DNA of 64,000 bases from Bacteroides sp. 224 (GCF_010500995.1 NZ_QVMK01000001.1:242421-306420), one strand, 5' to 3'; positions 40,426 to 50,001 are shown, counted from the first letter of the stretch. The notes: generated from the sequence alone by a model not told the origin. Translations and numbers: made by a program.

Positions 40426-40959
40426 ATGACAAGTCAAGCATTGGATGCAACAACTGTATTTGAATCATTGCATCCTGATATGGTAAAACGTACAAGTTCT
40501 ACTAACCTTATTTTTTCCGGTATTTTATTCTTGGGCGGAATAGCCTCTCTGTTTTCTGGAATTCAGACCTCAGACCATACGTTAAGTCTTGGGCTGAGTG
40601 TTGTGGGTATAGCACTTGTTACATGGGCTATTATACGCCTTTTTATTCGTTCCAAAGAGATTGTTTATTTACCAACAGGTAGCGTGGCCAATAAGCAAAG
40701 CATCTTCTTTGATCTTAAGTACATGGATGAACTTAAAAAGGTAGTTACCACAGGAAATTCCGGTGTAGATTTACCTCTTAAAAGCGATTCTAATGGAAAC
40801 GTTCGCATGGATGTTCTTGAAACACGTGATCGCCGGTTTGTAGCTGTGCAGTTACTCCAGTTTGTACCTTATATGTATAGCCCGGTGACTTCGGTTTATT
40901 ATTTTACGGGTAATGAGGCAGCCGCTATTTCTTCGTTCATCTCTAATTGTGTGAATTAA
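40426..40959 (+). CDS. hypothetical protein with two membrane helices
   Basis: A 177-residue protein of unknown function. Two hydrophobic helices at about residues 28-45 and 52-71 form a hairpin. They are followed by a basic loop (RLFIRSKEIVYL) and a soluble C-terminal domain of about 100 residues containing KSDSNGNVRMDVLETRDRRF. No known catalytic motif was seen. Its stop is only 6 bases from the stop of the convergent MutS-like gene, so the two transcripts probably overlap at their 3' ends. Confidence 0.65.
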   Translation: MTSQALDATTVFESLHPDMVKRTSSTNLIFSGILFLGGIASLFSGIQTSDHTLSLGLSVVGIALVTWAIIRLFIRSKEIVYLPTGSVANKQSIFFDLKYMDELKKVVTTGNSGVDLPLKSDSNGNVRMDVLETRDRRFVAVQLLQFVPYMYSPVTSVYYFTGNEAAAISSFISNCVN

Positions 40960-40965
40960 GACTAT

Positions 40966-42777
40966 TTAGTCGACTACGGCTATCCCCATTTTCTTCATAA
41001 GGAAACAAGCATTCATATTTTGAGCTACTCCTTCTCTTAATTGATAAGAGAAGGTTAGCTCATTATTCTTTATATCCGCTTCGAAGCGATAGTTCTTGAT
41101 GTTATCAGGATAAAGATCGGCCAATGACCCAAGAAGTAGATCATGGGTGGCTATGATTCCATTTGTTTGGAGCATCATAAATTGCTTGATTAAGGCGATA
41201 GAACCTTTTTGCTTATCCATTGAATTGGTGCCTTTAAGTATCTCATCCAGAATAATGAAGAGTTCTTCTTTGTTTTCGAGCATATTAATAATCAACTTTA
41301 GTCGTTTAAGCTCGGCAAAGAAATAAGATTCGTTATCGCTTAATGAATCTGTAGTACGCAGACTCGTTACGAGTTTGGTGGGGTAAACTGTCATTTCGGT
41401 TGCGTAGACAGGAGCACCCATGCAAGCTAATAGATAATTAACACCTACTGTGCGCAGATATGTACTTTTACCCGCCATATTAGCTCCTGTGATGATAATA
41501 AAATAAGGACGCTTTCCCATCTCAATATCATTCCTTACGCATTTTTCACGATTCATTAAAGGGTGACCAAGTGCGTTGGCAGTTACATGGAAAGGCGAAT
41601 CAGTAATTGTGGGGATAATAAAATGCGGATGGTTATAAGCAAAAGTAGCCAGCGAGCAATAAGCATCCATTTTTCCGATAGCTTCCAACCATTGCGGAAG
41701 ATCTCCTGCACACTCTTCTCTCCAAGCTTCTATTTGCATAATTTGCTTTAACTCCCAAAGCATTAAGCCATTCAGTATGCCGGCCATTAGCATGTTATTT
41801 CGTTGATCGAGTGCATGCATTAAAGAAGAAAGACGTTTAATGGACTGAGAGGCAGCCTTCTTATCTGTTCCAACTAATTCTTTAACTTCCTGAAGTACTT
41901 TACTGTTTACATGCTGATTCTCAATAAGCTGTATGAGCTGGGCATAAGTAGCCAGAATTTGCATCTTCTTCCCATACATTGTTTGAATACGCGTTATTTT
42001 CTGTGTAAAAGTGAAGCTAAGTACAATGAAGGCAACAAAAACAACCCCTGCTAAACTGAATGTGCTAATACCTGCAATAGCTAATAAGATCGAAATAATA
42101 TTGATACTTAATACAATGGCAGGGAGTACTCTTAATATCTTTCTGCTTCTGAAATAGCTGGGGCTCTTTGCCCAATCGATGATCTCTTTTTTATCGGCCA
42201 TTTTGCCCTGATAGAGTAAACCCTGGATACGAAACCTTTGACGGAATTTGAGTTCGGGTGTTAGCTCTTCGACTCCCTTTTGCCGCTCCTCTATCTCTTC
42301 TTTTTTCTTTAAATGACAATTGAACCAGGCAGCCAACTCATTCTTTCCCATCTCTGTGGAGGTACGGTTTACGAGTTGAAACAGAGAACGATCTCCGAAG
42401 ATATCTAAATCGTATGTATATAGATGCTCGGAGTTGATGAACTCTTTACCGCCATCGAAAGAGGATATATCGTATTCGATTGCTTTCAGTTCCTGTTCAT
42501 TGATTTCGATCTTCTTTTCCAAATATTCTTTCTTATAGAAAAGGCGGTTGTGATACTTAATAAGAATGAGGAATGGAACAAAAGCAATAACAGCGATGGC
42601 AGCAATGACCGGCCACTCCATTTCGCGGAAATAGATAATGCCAACGATACCCCCTACAAATAATAGAAGGCGGATGCTTCCTATATGATAGATTCTACGC
42701 TGTACTTTGTTTAGGTTTAACTCGCTGGTAGATATGATATTCTGATAAATCTCTTTTATTTTTTCTAATGCTTCCAT
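40966..42777 (-). CDS. membrane-anchored MutS-like ATPase
   Basis: A 603-residue protein combining membrane helices with a MutS-type ATPase. Hydrophobic pairs occur at about residues 36-75 and 210-255. A clamp/lever-like helical region follows. The C-terminal ATPase has Walker A GANMAGKSTYLRTVG (Lys437), a D-loop-type segment TDSLSDNESYFFAEL, and Walker B with LFIILDEILKGTNSMD, then IATHDL. The mismatch-recognition domain with its Phe-x-Glu motif is missing, and no Smr nuclease domain is present, so it is neither classical MutS nor MutS2. Role unknown. I start at the ATG at 42777 because the longer frame needs a TTG that lies inside a probable -7 element. Confidence 0.8.
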   Translation of the reverse strand: MEALEKIKEIYQNIISTSELNLNKVQRRIYHIGSIRLLLFVGGIVGIIYFREMEWPVIAAIAVIAFVPFLILIKYHNRLFYKKEYLEKKIEINEQELKAIEYDISSFDGGKEFINSEHLYTYDLDIFGDRSLFQLVNRTSTEMGKNELAAWFNCHLKKKEEIEERQKGVEELTPELKFRQRFRIQGLLYQGKMADKKEIIDWAKSPSYFRSRKILRVLPAIVLSINIISILLAIAGISTFSLAGVVFVAFIVLSFTFTQKITRIQTMYGKKMQILATYAQLIQLIENQHVNSKVLQEVKELVGTDKKAASQSIKRLSSLMHALDQRNNMLMAGILNGLMLWELKQIMQIEAWREECAGDLPQWLEAIGKMDAYCSLATFAYNHPHFIIPTITDSPFHVTANALGHPLMNREKCVRNDIEMGKRPYFIIITGANMAGKSTYLRTVGVNYLLACMGAPVYATEMTVYPTKLVTSLRTTDSLSDNESYFFAELKRLKLIINMLENKEELFIILDEILKGTNSMDKQKGSIALIKQFMMLQTNGIIATHDLLLGSLADLYPDNIKNYRFEADIKNNELTFSYQLREGVAQNMNACFLMKKMGIAVVD

Positions 42778-42798
42778 GTAAGTAATTAATTTATAAGA

Positions 42799-42806
42799 CA
42801 AAAGTA
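42799..42806 (-). promoter_or_regulatory. -7 element for the MutS-like gene
   Basis: On the minus strand TACTTTTG fits TAnnTTTG and lies 21 bases before the chosen ATG. No good -33 element is seen. It overlaps the TTG that would otherwise be read as an upstream start. Confidence 0.4.
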
Positions 42807-42823
42807 ATATAACTCCTTTATTT

Positions 42824-42855
42824 TTTGTGTAAATTGACCGAAAGATGTAATTTTA
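42824..42855 (+). promoter_or_regulatory. possible promoter for the secreted protein at 42888
   Basis: TTTG (42824-42827) and TAATTTTA (42848-42855) are separated by 20 bases; the last base of the -7 element departs from the consensus. Confidence 0.35.
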
Positions 42856-42887
42856 AGGAATCATTAACCATTTAACCCTGCCGGTTT

Positions 42888-43517
42888 ATGAAAAAGTATA
42901 TAATGTTGCTTTTATGCTGTTTTGCACTGTATGATGCAGTTGCACAAGACATCATTTATCATAGTCTGAAAGATTTTATGAACAATAAAGGTGACACACT
43001 TGAAAGTCCTCAGAGGCTCTTTGTTGAAAAGCGTACAAAGAATCAGATAATGCTCACAGGCGGAGCAGACTATAAAATTACTTCCAACCGGGTATCTATA
43101 AACAGACAACTTAAATCTGCTTATATGGTTAGGCAACATGACGATTGTTTTGTGAACTGTAAAAAGCTTCGTTTTAATAAACTGCGATTCGGTGGATGTT
43201 ATGCCTCTGCTATGTTAATTACCGATAAGATTTATTTTAGTGCTATCCCTTTGGGAGTTGCTGCCATGAGAGTAGTGGAAGAAACACCTCATGGGCTGGG
43301 TGCTTTGGGAGATGCTATCACGACTTCTGCCGTTACTACAAGTAGGGTGTATTATGAAATTGATCCTACCACCGGGAGAGTAGAATTTGTAGGTAAGGAA
43401 AAAATGGAGCAATTACTTAAAAAACATCCCGAACTTTTAAAGAACTATCTTAGCGAAGATAACGAAGAAGCAACTACAACCGGTAAATATCTGCTGAAAC
43501 TGAAAGAACAAATATAA
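42888..43517 (+). CDS. secreted protein of unknown function
   Basis: A 209-residue protein with a clear signal peptide: basic start, hydrophobic core at about residues 5-14, and probable cleavage after AVAQ (residue 20), a pattern common in Bacteroides. The mature part contains ITSNRVSINRQLKSAYMVRQ, a central segment with CFVNCKKLRFNKLRFGGCYA that has three cysteines, and FSAIPLGVAAMRVVEE. Similar small periplasmic or surface proteins are widespread in Bacteroides, but I cannot name a function. It diverges from the MutS-like gene and is followed by a hairpin. Confidence 0.7.
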   Translation: MKKYIMLLLCCFALYDAVAQDIIYHSLKDFMNNKGDTLESPQRLFVEKRTKNQIMLTGGADYKITSNRVSINRQLKSAYMVRQHDDCFVNCKKLRFNKLRFGGCYASAMLITDKIYFSAIPLGVAAMRVVEETPHGLGALGDAITTSAVTTSRVYYEIDPTTGRVEFVGKEKMEQLLKKHPELLKNYLSEDNEEATTTGKYLLKLKEQI

Positions 43518-43578
43518 TATAGCATTCTATTAAACGAATTAAGCCTCGATCTTTTCATCCTATTTATACTGCCTGTAA

Positions 43579-43630
43579 GCAAGTGTTTTGACTATTTGAT
43601 AATAAATAGCCAGTATACGCTTGTTTCTTT
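43579..43630 (+). terminator. probable terminator after the secreted protein gene
   Basis: An imperfect stem of about 19 pairs runs from GCAAGTGTTTTGACTATTT (43579-43597) to AAATAGCCAGTATACGCTTG (43604-43623), with a GATAAT loop. It is followed by the T-rich stretch TTTCTTTTTCTTTT. It separates the gene from the hut operon. Confidence 0.6.
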
Positions 43631-43696
43631 TTCTTTTATTTCTTATATTGCGATTCTTAATCCTTTGTTTATTGACAAAAAGAAATCTTTGCATCT

Positions 43697-45691
43697 ATGG
43701 AAATCACATTAGAAAAAGCATTGCCTCCTTATCCTTCTTTTCAGGAAGGCATTCGCCGGGCACCGGATAGAGGTTATTCTCTTACTCCCGAACAAACAAT
43801 CACAGCCTTAAAGAATGCATTGCGGTATATCCCTACCGAATTGCATGAGTCGGTAGCCCCCGAATTTCTGGAAGAACTTTACACGCGCGGTAGAATTTAT
43901 GGCTATCGTTTTCGTCCATCGGGTGATTTGAAAGCGAAGCCGATTGATGAGTATAAAGGAAAATGCATAGAAGGAAAAGCCTTTCAGGTAATGATTGACA
44001 ATAACTTATGCTTCGACATTGCATTATATCCTTACGAACTGGTTACTTACGGCGAAACCGGACAGGTGTGCCAAAACTGGATGCAATACCTTCTTATTAA
44101 GAAATACCTGGAAGAGCTTACACAAGAACAAACGCTCGTGATTGAATCGGGCCATCCTTTGGGGCTTTTTCAATCGAAACCTGATGCTCCCCGTGTAATT
44201 ATTACCAATTCTCTGATGATTGGTCAGTTTGATAATCAGTCTGATTGGCATGTAGCTGCTCAAATGGGTGTGGCCAATTACGGACAGATGACTGCCGGAG
44301 GGTGGATGTACATCGGTCCGCAAGGAATTGTACACGGCACATTCAATACGCTGTTAAATGCCGGACGCTTGAAGCTGGGTATTCCCCAAGATAAAGACTT
44401 GCGTGGGCATCTCTTTGTATCTTCGGGATTAGGTGGAATGAGTGGTGCTCAACCCAAAGCAGCCGAGATTGCCGGAGCTGTGGCAATTATTGCCGAAGTA
44501 GACTACTCCCGTATCCGGACGCGTTATGATCAGGGTTGGGTGGGGCATATAGCAACAGACGTTAGCGAAGCATTTAGCATTGCTTTTGATGCCATTCAGA
44601 AACAAGTGCCTTGCTCTATTGCTTATCATGGAAACATCATTGATTTATTGGAATATGCAGTGAAAGAGCATATTGTTATTGAACTTCTTTCCGATCAAAC
44701 CTCCTGTCATGCTGTTTACGAAGGTGGTTATTGTCCGGCCGGATTAACTTTTGAGGAGCGCACCAACATGTTGCACGAATCTCCCGAAGAGTTCAGGCGG
44801 CTTGTTGATTTGTCTCTTCAACGTCATTTTGAATTGATTAAGATATTGGTTTCTTGGGGAACATACTTCTTTGATTATGGAAATTCCTTTATGAAAGCAA
44901 TTTATGATGCAGGAGTGCAGGAGATATCTCGCAATGGCATTGATGAGAAAGACGGATTCATCTGGCCAAGTTATGTGGAAGACATCATGGGCCCTGAACT
45001 CTTTGATTATGGATATGGTCCCTTCCGTTGGGTATGCCTTAGCGGGAAGCACGAAGATCTTATTAAAACCGACCAGGCTGCTATGGCATGTATCGATATA
45101 AATAGGAGAGGACAGGATTTAGATAACTATAACTGGATACGCGATGCCGAAAAGAACCAATTAGTAGTAGGTACCCAAGCGCGTATTCTATATCAGGATG
45201 CTGTGGGGCGCATGAAGATAGCTCTTCGGTTTAATGAGATGGTAAGAAATGGAGAGGTAGGCCCTATCATGTTAGGAAGAGATCATCATGATGTTAGCGG
45301 CACAGATTCTCCTTTCCGCGAAACAGCCAACATAAAAGATGGAAGTAATGTAATGGCAGATATGGCCGTACAATGCTTTGCGGGAAACTGTGCCCGAGGA
45401 ATGAGCTTAGTTGCCTTGCATAATGGTGGTGGAGTAGGTATCGGTAAATCTATAAACGGAGGTTTTGGTATGGTTTGCGATGGCAGCGAGCGAGTAGATG
45501 AAATATTGCGCTCTGCCATGCTGTGGGATGTGATGGGTGGAGTTGCCCGTCGTTCCTGGGCACGTAATGCCCATGCAATGGAAACGAGCGAAGCCTTTAA
45601 TCAATCTCATAAGGATGAAGGCTATCATATAACCATTCCTTATTTAGTAGATGAAAATATTCTTGAAACATATATGAATCGTAAATCGTAA
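43697..45691 (+). CDS. hutU: urocanate hydratase, long form
   Basis: Converts urocanate to imidazolonepropionate using NAD+ as an electrophile, the second step of histidine breakdown. At 664 residues it is about 110 longer than the proteobacterial enzyme, a form seen in Bacteroidetes. Landmarks: GQMTAGGWMYIGPQGIVHGT, SSGLGGMSGAQPKAAEIAG (NAD-binding), FRWVCLSG with Cys447 matching the conserved active-site cysteine, GRDHHDVSGTDSPFRET, and GVGIGKSINGGFGMV. It heads a five-gene operon and is followed after 8 bases by the formiminotransferase gene. Confidence 0.95.
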   Translation: MEITLEKALPPYPSFQEGIRRAPDRGYSLTPEQTITALKNALRYIPTELHESVAPEFLEELYTRGRIYGYRFRPSGDLKAKPIDEYKGKCIEGKAFQVMIDNNLCFDIALYPYELVTYGETGQVCQNWMQYLLIKKYLEELTQEQTLVIESGHPLGLFQSKPDAPRVIITNSLMIGQFDNQSDWHVAAQMGVANYGQMTAGGWMYIGPQGIVHGTFNTLLNAGRLKLGIPQDKDLRGHLFVSSGLGGMSGAQPKAAEIAGAVAIIAEVDYSRIRTRYDQGWVGHIATDVSEAFSIAFDAIQKQVPCSIAYHGNIIDLLEYAVKEHIVIELLSDQTSCHAVYEGGYCPAGLTFEERTNMLHESPEEFRRLVDLSLQRHFELIKILVSWGTYFFDYGNSFMKAIYDAGVQEISRNGIDEKDGFIWPSYVEDIMGPELFDYGYGPFRWVCLSGKHEDLIKTDQAAMACIDINRRGQDLDNYNWIRDAEKNQLVVGTQARILYQDAVGRMKIALRFNEMVRNGEVGPIMLGRDHHDVSGTDSPFRETANIKDGSNVMADMAVQCFAGNCARGMSLVALHNGGGVGIGKSINGGFGMVCDGSERVDEILRSAMLWDVMGGVARRSWARNAHAMETSEAFNQSHKDEGYHITIPYLVDENILETYMNRKS

Positions 45692-45699
45692 ATAAAACC

Positions 45700-46602
45700 A
45701 TGAGTTGGAATCAAATCATTGAATGCGTACCTAACTTTAGCGAAGGGCGCGATTTGGAGAAGATAGATAAAATAGTAGCTCCCTTTCGTGGAAAACAAGG
45801 AGTAAAACTATTGGATTATAGTAACGACGAAGACCATAATCGTTTAGTTGTTACTCTGGTAGGAGAGCCTGAGGCACTGTCGGAAGCTATTATAGAAGCT
45901 GTTGGAATAGCTGTCGACCTAATCGACTTAAATACTCATAGCGGCCAACACCCACGTATGGGGGCTGTAGATGTTATCCCCTTTATCCCCATAAAAAATG
46001 TGACGATGGAGGAAGCCATTGCGCTGTCGAAACAAGTAGCCGGGAAGGTGGCCGAGCTTTATAAATTGCCGGTCTTCTTGTATGAAAAGTCGGCTACAGC
46101 CTCTCACCGCGAGAATTTGGCTGCCGTTCGTAAAGGAGAGTTCGAAGGTATGGCCGAAAAGATAAAACTACCCGAATGGAAACCCGATTTTGGCTCTGCC
46201 GAAAGACACCCCACAGCAGGTTCGGTAGCCATTGGAGCCCGTATGCCTTTAGTGGCTTACAACATCAACCTAAGTACCAATAACCTGGATATTGCCACTC
46301 AAATAGCTAAGAACATCCGACATATAAACGGAGGTTTACGTTTTGTAAAAGCCATGGGAGTGGAGCTAAAAGAACGAAACATCACCCAGGTATCTATTAA
46401 TATGACCGATTATTCTAAGACTGCCCTTTACCGCGCTTTTGAGTTAACCCGTATTGAAGCGCGTCGCTATGGAGTCACCATTGTGGGGAGCGAAATCATT
46501 GGGCTTGTTCCTATGGAAGCACTGATTGATACCGCCTCTTATTATTTAGGATTGGAAAACTTCTCCATGCAGCAAGTATTGGAAGCGCGAATAATGGAAT
46601 AG
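45700..46602 (+). CDS. ftcD: glutamate formiminotransferase
   Basis: A 300-residue enzyme moving the formimino group from formiminoglutamate to tetrahydrofolate and releasing glutamate. It corresponds to the N-terminal half of mammalian FTCD: IIECVPNFSEGRDLEKID at the start, then NTHSGQHPRMGAVDVIPFIP (about residues 78-97). The cyclodeaminase half is encoded separately at 47882-48511, with hutI between them. The stop is 2 bases before the chosen ATG of hutI. Confidence 0.93.
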   Translation: MSWNQIIECVPNFSEGRDLEKIDKIVAPFRGKQGVKLLDYSNDEDHNRLVVTLVGEPEALSEAIIEAVGIAVDLIDLNTHSGQHPRMGAVDVIPFIPIKNVTMEEAIALSKQVAGKVAELYKLPVFLYEKSATASHRENLAAVRKGEFEGMAEKIKLPEWKPDFGSAERHPTAGSVAIGARMPLVAYNINLSTNNLDIATQIAKNIRHINGGLRFVKAMGVELKERNITQVSINMTDYSKTALYRAFELTRIEARRYGVTIVGSEIIGLVPMEALIDTASYYLGLENFSMQQVLEARIME

Positions 46603-46604
46603 TG

Positions 46605-47858
46605 ATGAAAGAGAATCTGATTATTTTCAATGCACACATTGTAACCCCATTGGGCTCTTCGGCTCGTAAAGGAGAAGAAATGTCTCAACTGCATCATATC
46701 GAAAAAGGTACGATAGAGATAACAAACGGACTCATAACATACGTGGGGCCTTCTCGCAATAATGAGAAGAGCGGATTCAGATGGGGGTACTATTGGTACG
46801 ATGCACAAGGAAGATGTGTGTTGCCCGGATTTGTAGATTCTCATACCCATTTTGTATTTGGTGGCGAGCGTTCGGAAGAGTTCTCCCGGCGACTGAAAGG
46901 CGAGAGCTATATGTCTATCATGGAAAACGGAGGGGGTATTGCAGCAACAGTTAAAGCTACCCGCGATTGTTCCTTTGAGCAGTTGCGTACCCGCGCAGCA
47001 ACATTTTTGAAGAAAATGACTGTGATGGGTATTACCACCGTAGAGGGGAAGAGCGGTTACGGGCTCGACCGGGAAACGGAGCTTCTTCAACTTAAAGTAA
47101 TGAAAAGCCTGAATAACGATGAGCGTAAACAGGTAGATGTCGTATCTACTTTTTTGGGAGCTCATGCTTTGCCACAGGAGTACGTTGGTCGTTCCGATGA
47201 ATATATTGATTTCTTAATCAATGAAATGCTTCCAATTATCCGTAAAGAAAACCTGGCCGAATGTTGTGATGTGTTTTGCGAAAAAGGAGTCTTTTCCATA
47301 GAGCAATCTCGCAAACTACTGCAAGCCGCCAAAGAACAAGGACTTCTATTGAAACTTCATGCCGATGAAATAGTATCATTAGGAGGTGCCGAACTTGCAG
47401 CAGAGCTGGGTGCTCTTTCTGCCGATCATCTTTTGCAAGCTTCCGACGAAGGCATACGTCGCATGGCAGAAACCGGTGTGGTGGCTACCTTGCTTCCGTT
47501 AACCGCTTTTGCCTTGAAAGAGCCTTATGCCCGAGGCAAGGAAATGATACAGGCAGGTTGTGCCGTAGCCCTGGCCACCGATCTGAATCCGGGAAGCTGT
47601 TTCTCCGGCTCCATTCCGTTAACAATTGCGTTGGCTTGCATTTATATGCAACTTTCTGTAGAGGAAGCCATTACAGCATTAACCCTGAATGGTGCAGCAG
47701 CTTTGAACCGGGCAGATTCTATTGGAAGTATAGAAGTGGGCAAAAAAGGAGATCTTGTTATTCTGCCTTCGGATAAATATACGATTCTTCCTTATTATGT
47801 AGGGATGAATTGTGTAGATGTTACCGTGAAAGAAGGCATGTTGTATATAAATAACTAA
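46605..47858 (+). CDS. hutI: imidazolonepropionase
   Basis: Hydrolyses imidazolonepropionate to formiminoglutamate, the third step of the pathway. An amidohydrolase of 417 residues with the metal site at DSHTHFVFGGERSEEF (about residues 78-93), further His in LKLHADEIVSLGGAELA and SADHL, and Asp in ATDLNPGSC. The ATG at 46605 is preferred over the GTG at 46602, which belongs to the overlapping stop of the preceding gene. Operon order hutU-ftcD-hutI-fchA-hutH. Confidence 0.95.
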   Translation: MKENLIIFNAHIVTPLGSSARKGEEMSQLHHIEKGTIEITNGLITYVGPSRNNEKSGFRWGYYWYDAQGRCVLPGFVDSHTHFVFGGERSEEFSRRLKGESYMSIMENGGGIAATVKATRDCSFEQLRTRAATFLKKMTVMGITTVEGKSGYGLDRETELLQLKVMKSLNNDERKQVDVVSTFLGAHALPQEYVGRSDEYIDFLINEMLPIIRKENLAECCDVFCEKGVFSIEQSRKLLQAAKEQGLLLKLHADEIVSLGGAELAAELGALSADHLLQASDEGIRRMAETGVVATLLPLTAFALKEPYARGKEMIQAGCAVALATDLNPGSCFSGSIPLTIALACIYMQLSVEEAITALTLNGAAALNRADSIGSIEVGKKGDLVILPSDKYTILPYYVGMNCVDVTVKEGMLYINN

Positions 47859-47881
47859 GTATAAATTAAAAGTAGAGAGAC

Positions 47882-48511
47882 ATGTTGACAGATTTAAGTG
47901 TAAATGATTTCTTGAATGAAGTAGCCGCTAAGGAACCTATACCGGGCGGAGGAAGTGTATCTGCTTTGTGCGGAGCCATTGCTTCGGCATTGGCAGAAAT
48001 GGTAGCTAATCTTACAATTGGTAAAAAAGGATATGAAGCGCAAGAGGAATTGATGAAACAAATGGCAGAAGTTGTAAACAGACGGCGAATGCTTTTTACT
48101 GAAGATATAGACCGGGATTCGGATGCTTATCAGAAAGTTTTCGAATGTTTCAAAATGCCTAAGACAACGGATAGCGAGAAGAAGGAGCGTAGTGCCGCCA
48201 TTCAGGATGCAACCAAATGTGCAGCGATTATCCCAATGGAGGTTGCCCGTAATGCTTATGCCTTGATGGGAACAATTGCAGAGGTGGCAAGTGCCGGAAA
48301 TAAAAATGCCATAACAGATGCTTGTGTAGCCATGATGACTGCACGGACAGCAGTGATGGGGGCCTTGCTGAATGTACGGATTAATCTGGGTTCGTTGAAA
48401 GATCGGGAGTTTGTCAGAGAAATGGCCGATGAAGCAGAACGCCTGGAGCGGAAAGCCGACGAAAAGGAAAGGGAGTTATTAGAAGCTGTTAAGAAAGAAT
48501 TGGAAGTATGA
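47882..48511 (+). CDS. fchA: formiminotetrahydrofolate cyclodeaminase
   Basis: A 209-residue helical enzyme converting formimino-tetrahydrofolate to methenyl-tetrahydrofolate and ammonia. Recognised by EPIPGGGSVSALCGAIASAL near residues 18-37 and by the helical C-terminal half. It completes the folate branch started by ftcD. Its stop overlaps the ATG of hutH by 4 bases, implying translational coupling. Confidence 0.92.
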   Translation: MLTDLSVNDFLNEVAAKEPIPGGGSVSALCGAIASALAEMVANLTIGKKGYEAQEELMKQMAEVVNRRRMLFTEDIDRDSDAYQKVFECFKMPKTTDSEKKERSAAIQDATKCAAIIPMEVARNAYALMGTIAEVASAGNKNAITDACVAMMTARTAVMGALLNVRINLGSLKDREFVREMADEAERLERKADEKERELLEAVKKELEV

Positions 48512-50001
48512 AAAACATCTATTATGTAGGCTCGGGCGAGTTGACTTTCGAAGTCATTGAACAAATTATTGATAACAACCTGAAGCTCGATTTAGCTCCG
48601 GAAGCCAAAGAACGAATCCTTAAGTGCCGGGATTATCTGGATCAGAAAATTCAATCTTCCGACCAACCTCTATATGGCATTACTACCGGTTTTGGCTCTT
48701 TATGCAATATAAATGTATCTTCCGATGAACTTAGCACCCTGCAAGAAAACCTGGTAAAAAGTCATGCTTGCAGTGTAGGCGAAGAAATTCGTCCTGTCAT
48801 TGTTAAGTTGATGATGTTGCTTAAAGCCCATGCTCTTTCGTTGGGGCATAGCGGCGTACAGCTTATCACGGTGCAACGCATTCTCGATTTCTTTAATAAT
48901 GACGTGATGCCCATCGTTTATGATCGTGGCTCGTTGGGAGCTTCGGGCGATTTAGCACCTTTAGCCAACCTTTTCCTCCCTTTAATTGGGGTAGGAGATG
49001 TGTACTACAAAGGTAAGAAATGCGAAGCCATTAGCGTACTCGACGAATTTGGTTGGGCTCCTGTAAAACTGAAAAGCAAAGAAGGACTTGCACTATTGAA
49101 TGGGACTCAATTTATGAGTGCCAATGGCGTATATGCATTGCTCAAAGCTTTTAAACTATCGAAGAAAGCCGATCTTATAGCTGCCCTCTCATTGGAAGCA
49201 TTCGACGGACGGATAGACCCGTTTATGGATTGCATCCAACAAATTCGCCCGCATAAAGGACAGATAGAAACGGGAGAATATTTTCGCAAGCTGCTGGAAG
49301 GAAGTGAAATCATTTCGCAGCCTAAGAAACATTTGCAAGATCCGTACTCTTTCCGGTGCATCCCTCAGGTACATGGTGCTACTAAGGATGCTATCAGGCA
49401 TGCGGCTTCGGTGCTGTTAACGGAAATCAACTCCGTAACCGATAATCCGACTATATTTCCGGATGAAGATTTGATTATTTCGGGAGGAAACTTCCACGGT
49501 CAGCCTTTAGCACTTGTATATGACTATTTGGCTATTGCTTTGGCAGAGTTAGGGAATATCTCGGAACGACGTGTAGCTCAACTCATTATGGGGCTGCGTG
49601 GATTGCCCGAGTTCTTGGTTGCCAATCCCGGGCTTAATTCGGGTTTTATGATTCCGCAGTATACGGCAGCTTCTATCGTAAGCCAAAATAAAATGTACTG
49701 TTACGCAGCTTCCAGCGATTCGATTGTATCTTCCAACGGACAAGAAGACCATGTAAGTATGGGTGCCAATGCGGCAGTCAAGCTATATCGCATCATTGAT
49801 AACCTGGAACACATCTTGGCTATTGAGCTAATGAATGCGGCGCAGGGTATTGACTTCCGTCGTCCGCTTAAATCGTCTCCTTTGTTGGAAGAATTCTTAT
49901 ATGCCTATCGTAAGGAAGTTCCTTTTGTGAAAGATGATATTGTAATGTATAAAGAGATACATAAAACAGTTGCATTTTTAAGCAGAACTAAACTGAAATA
50001 A
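48508..50001 (+). CDS. hutH: histidine ammonia-lyase
   Basis: Deaminates histidine to urocanate, the first step of the pathway. A 497-residue member of the aromatic ammonia-lyase family. The prosthetic MIO group forms from Ala145-Ser146-Gly147 within GSLGASGDLAPLANLFLP. Active-site signatures include YGITTGFGSL (about residues 56-65), NGTQFMSANGVYALL and QDPYSFRCIPQVHGA. Although first in the pathway, it is the last gene of the operon. A probable terminator begins 2 bases after its stop. Confidence 0.96.
   Translation: MKNIYYVGSGELTFEVIEQIIDNNLKLDLAPEAKERILKCRDYLDQKIQSSDQPLYGITTGFGSLCNINVSSDELSTLQENLVKSHACSVGEEIRPVIVKLMMLLKAHALSLGHSGVQLITVQRILDFFNNDVMPIVYDRGSLGASGDLAPLANLFLPLIGVGDVYYKGKKCEAISVLDEFGWAPVKLKSKEGLALLNGTQFMSANGVYALLKAFKLSKKADLIAALSLEAFDGRIDPFMDCIQQIRPHKGQIETGEYFRKLLEGSEIISQPKKHLQDPYSFRCIPQVHGATKDAIRHAASVLLTEINSVTDNPTIFPDEDLIISGGNFHGQPLALVYDYLAIALAELGNISERRVAQLIMGLRGLPEFLVANPGLNSGFMIPQYTAASIVSQNKMYCYAASSDSIVSSNGQEDHVSMGANAAVKLYRIIDNLEHILAIELMNAAQGIDFRRPLKSSPLLEEFLYAYRKEVPFVKDDIVMYKEIHKTVAFLSRTKLK

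Noticed and set aside
43683..43691. AATCTTTG just upstream of hutU as its promoter
   Set aside because: First base departs from TAnnTTTG, no -33 at proper spacing, and transcription would begin at or after the ATG.
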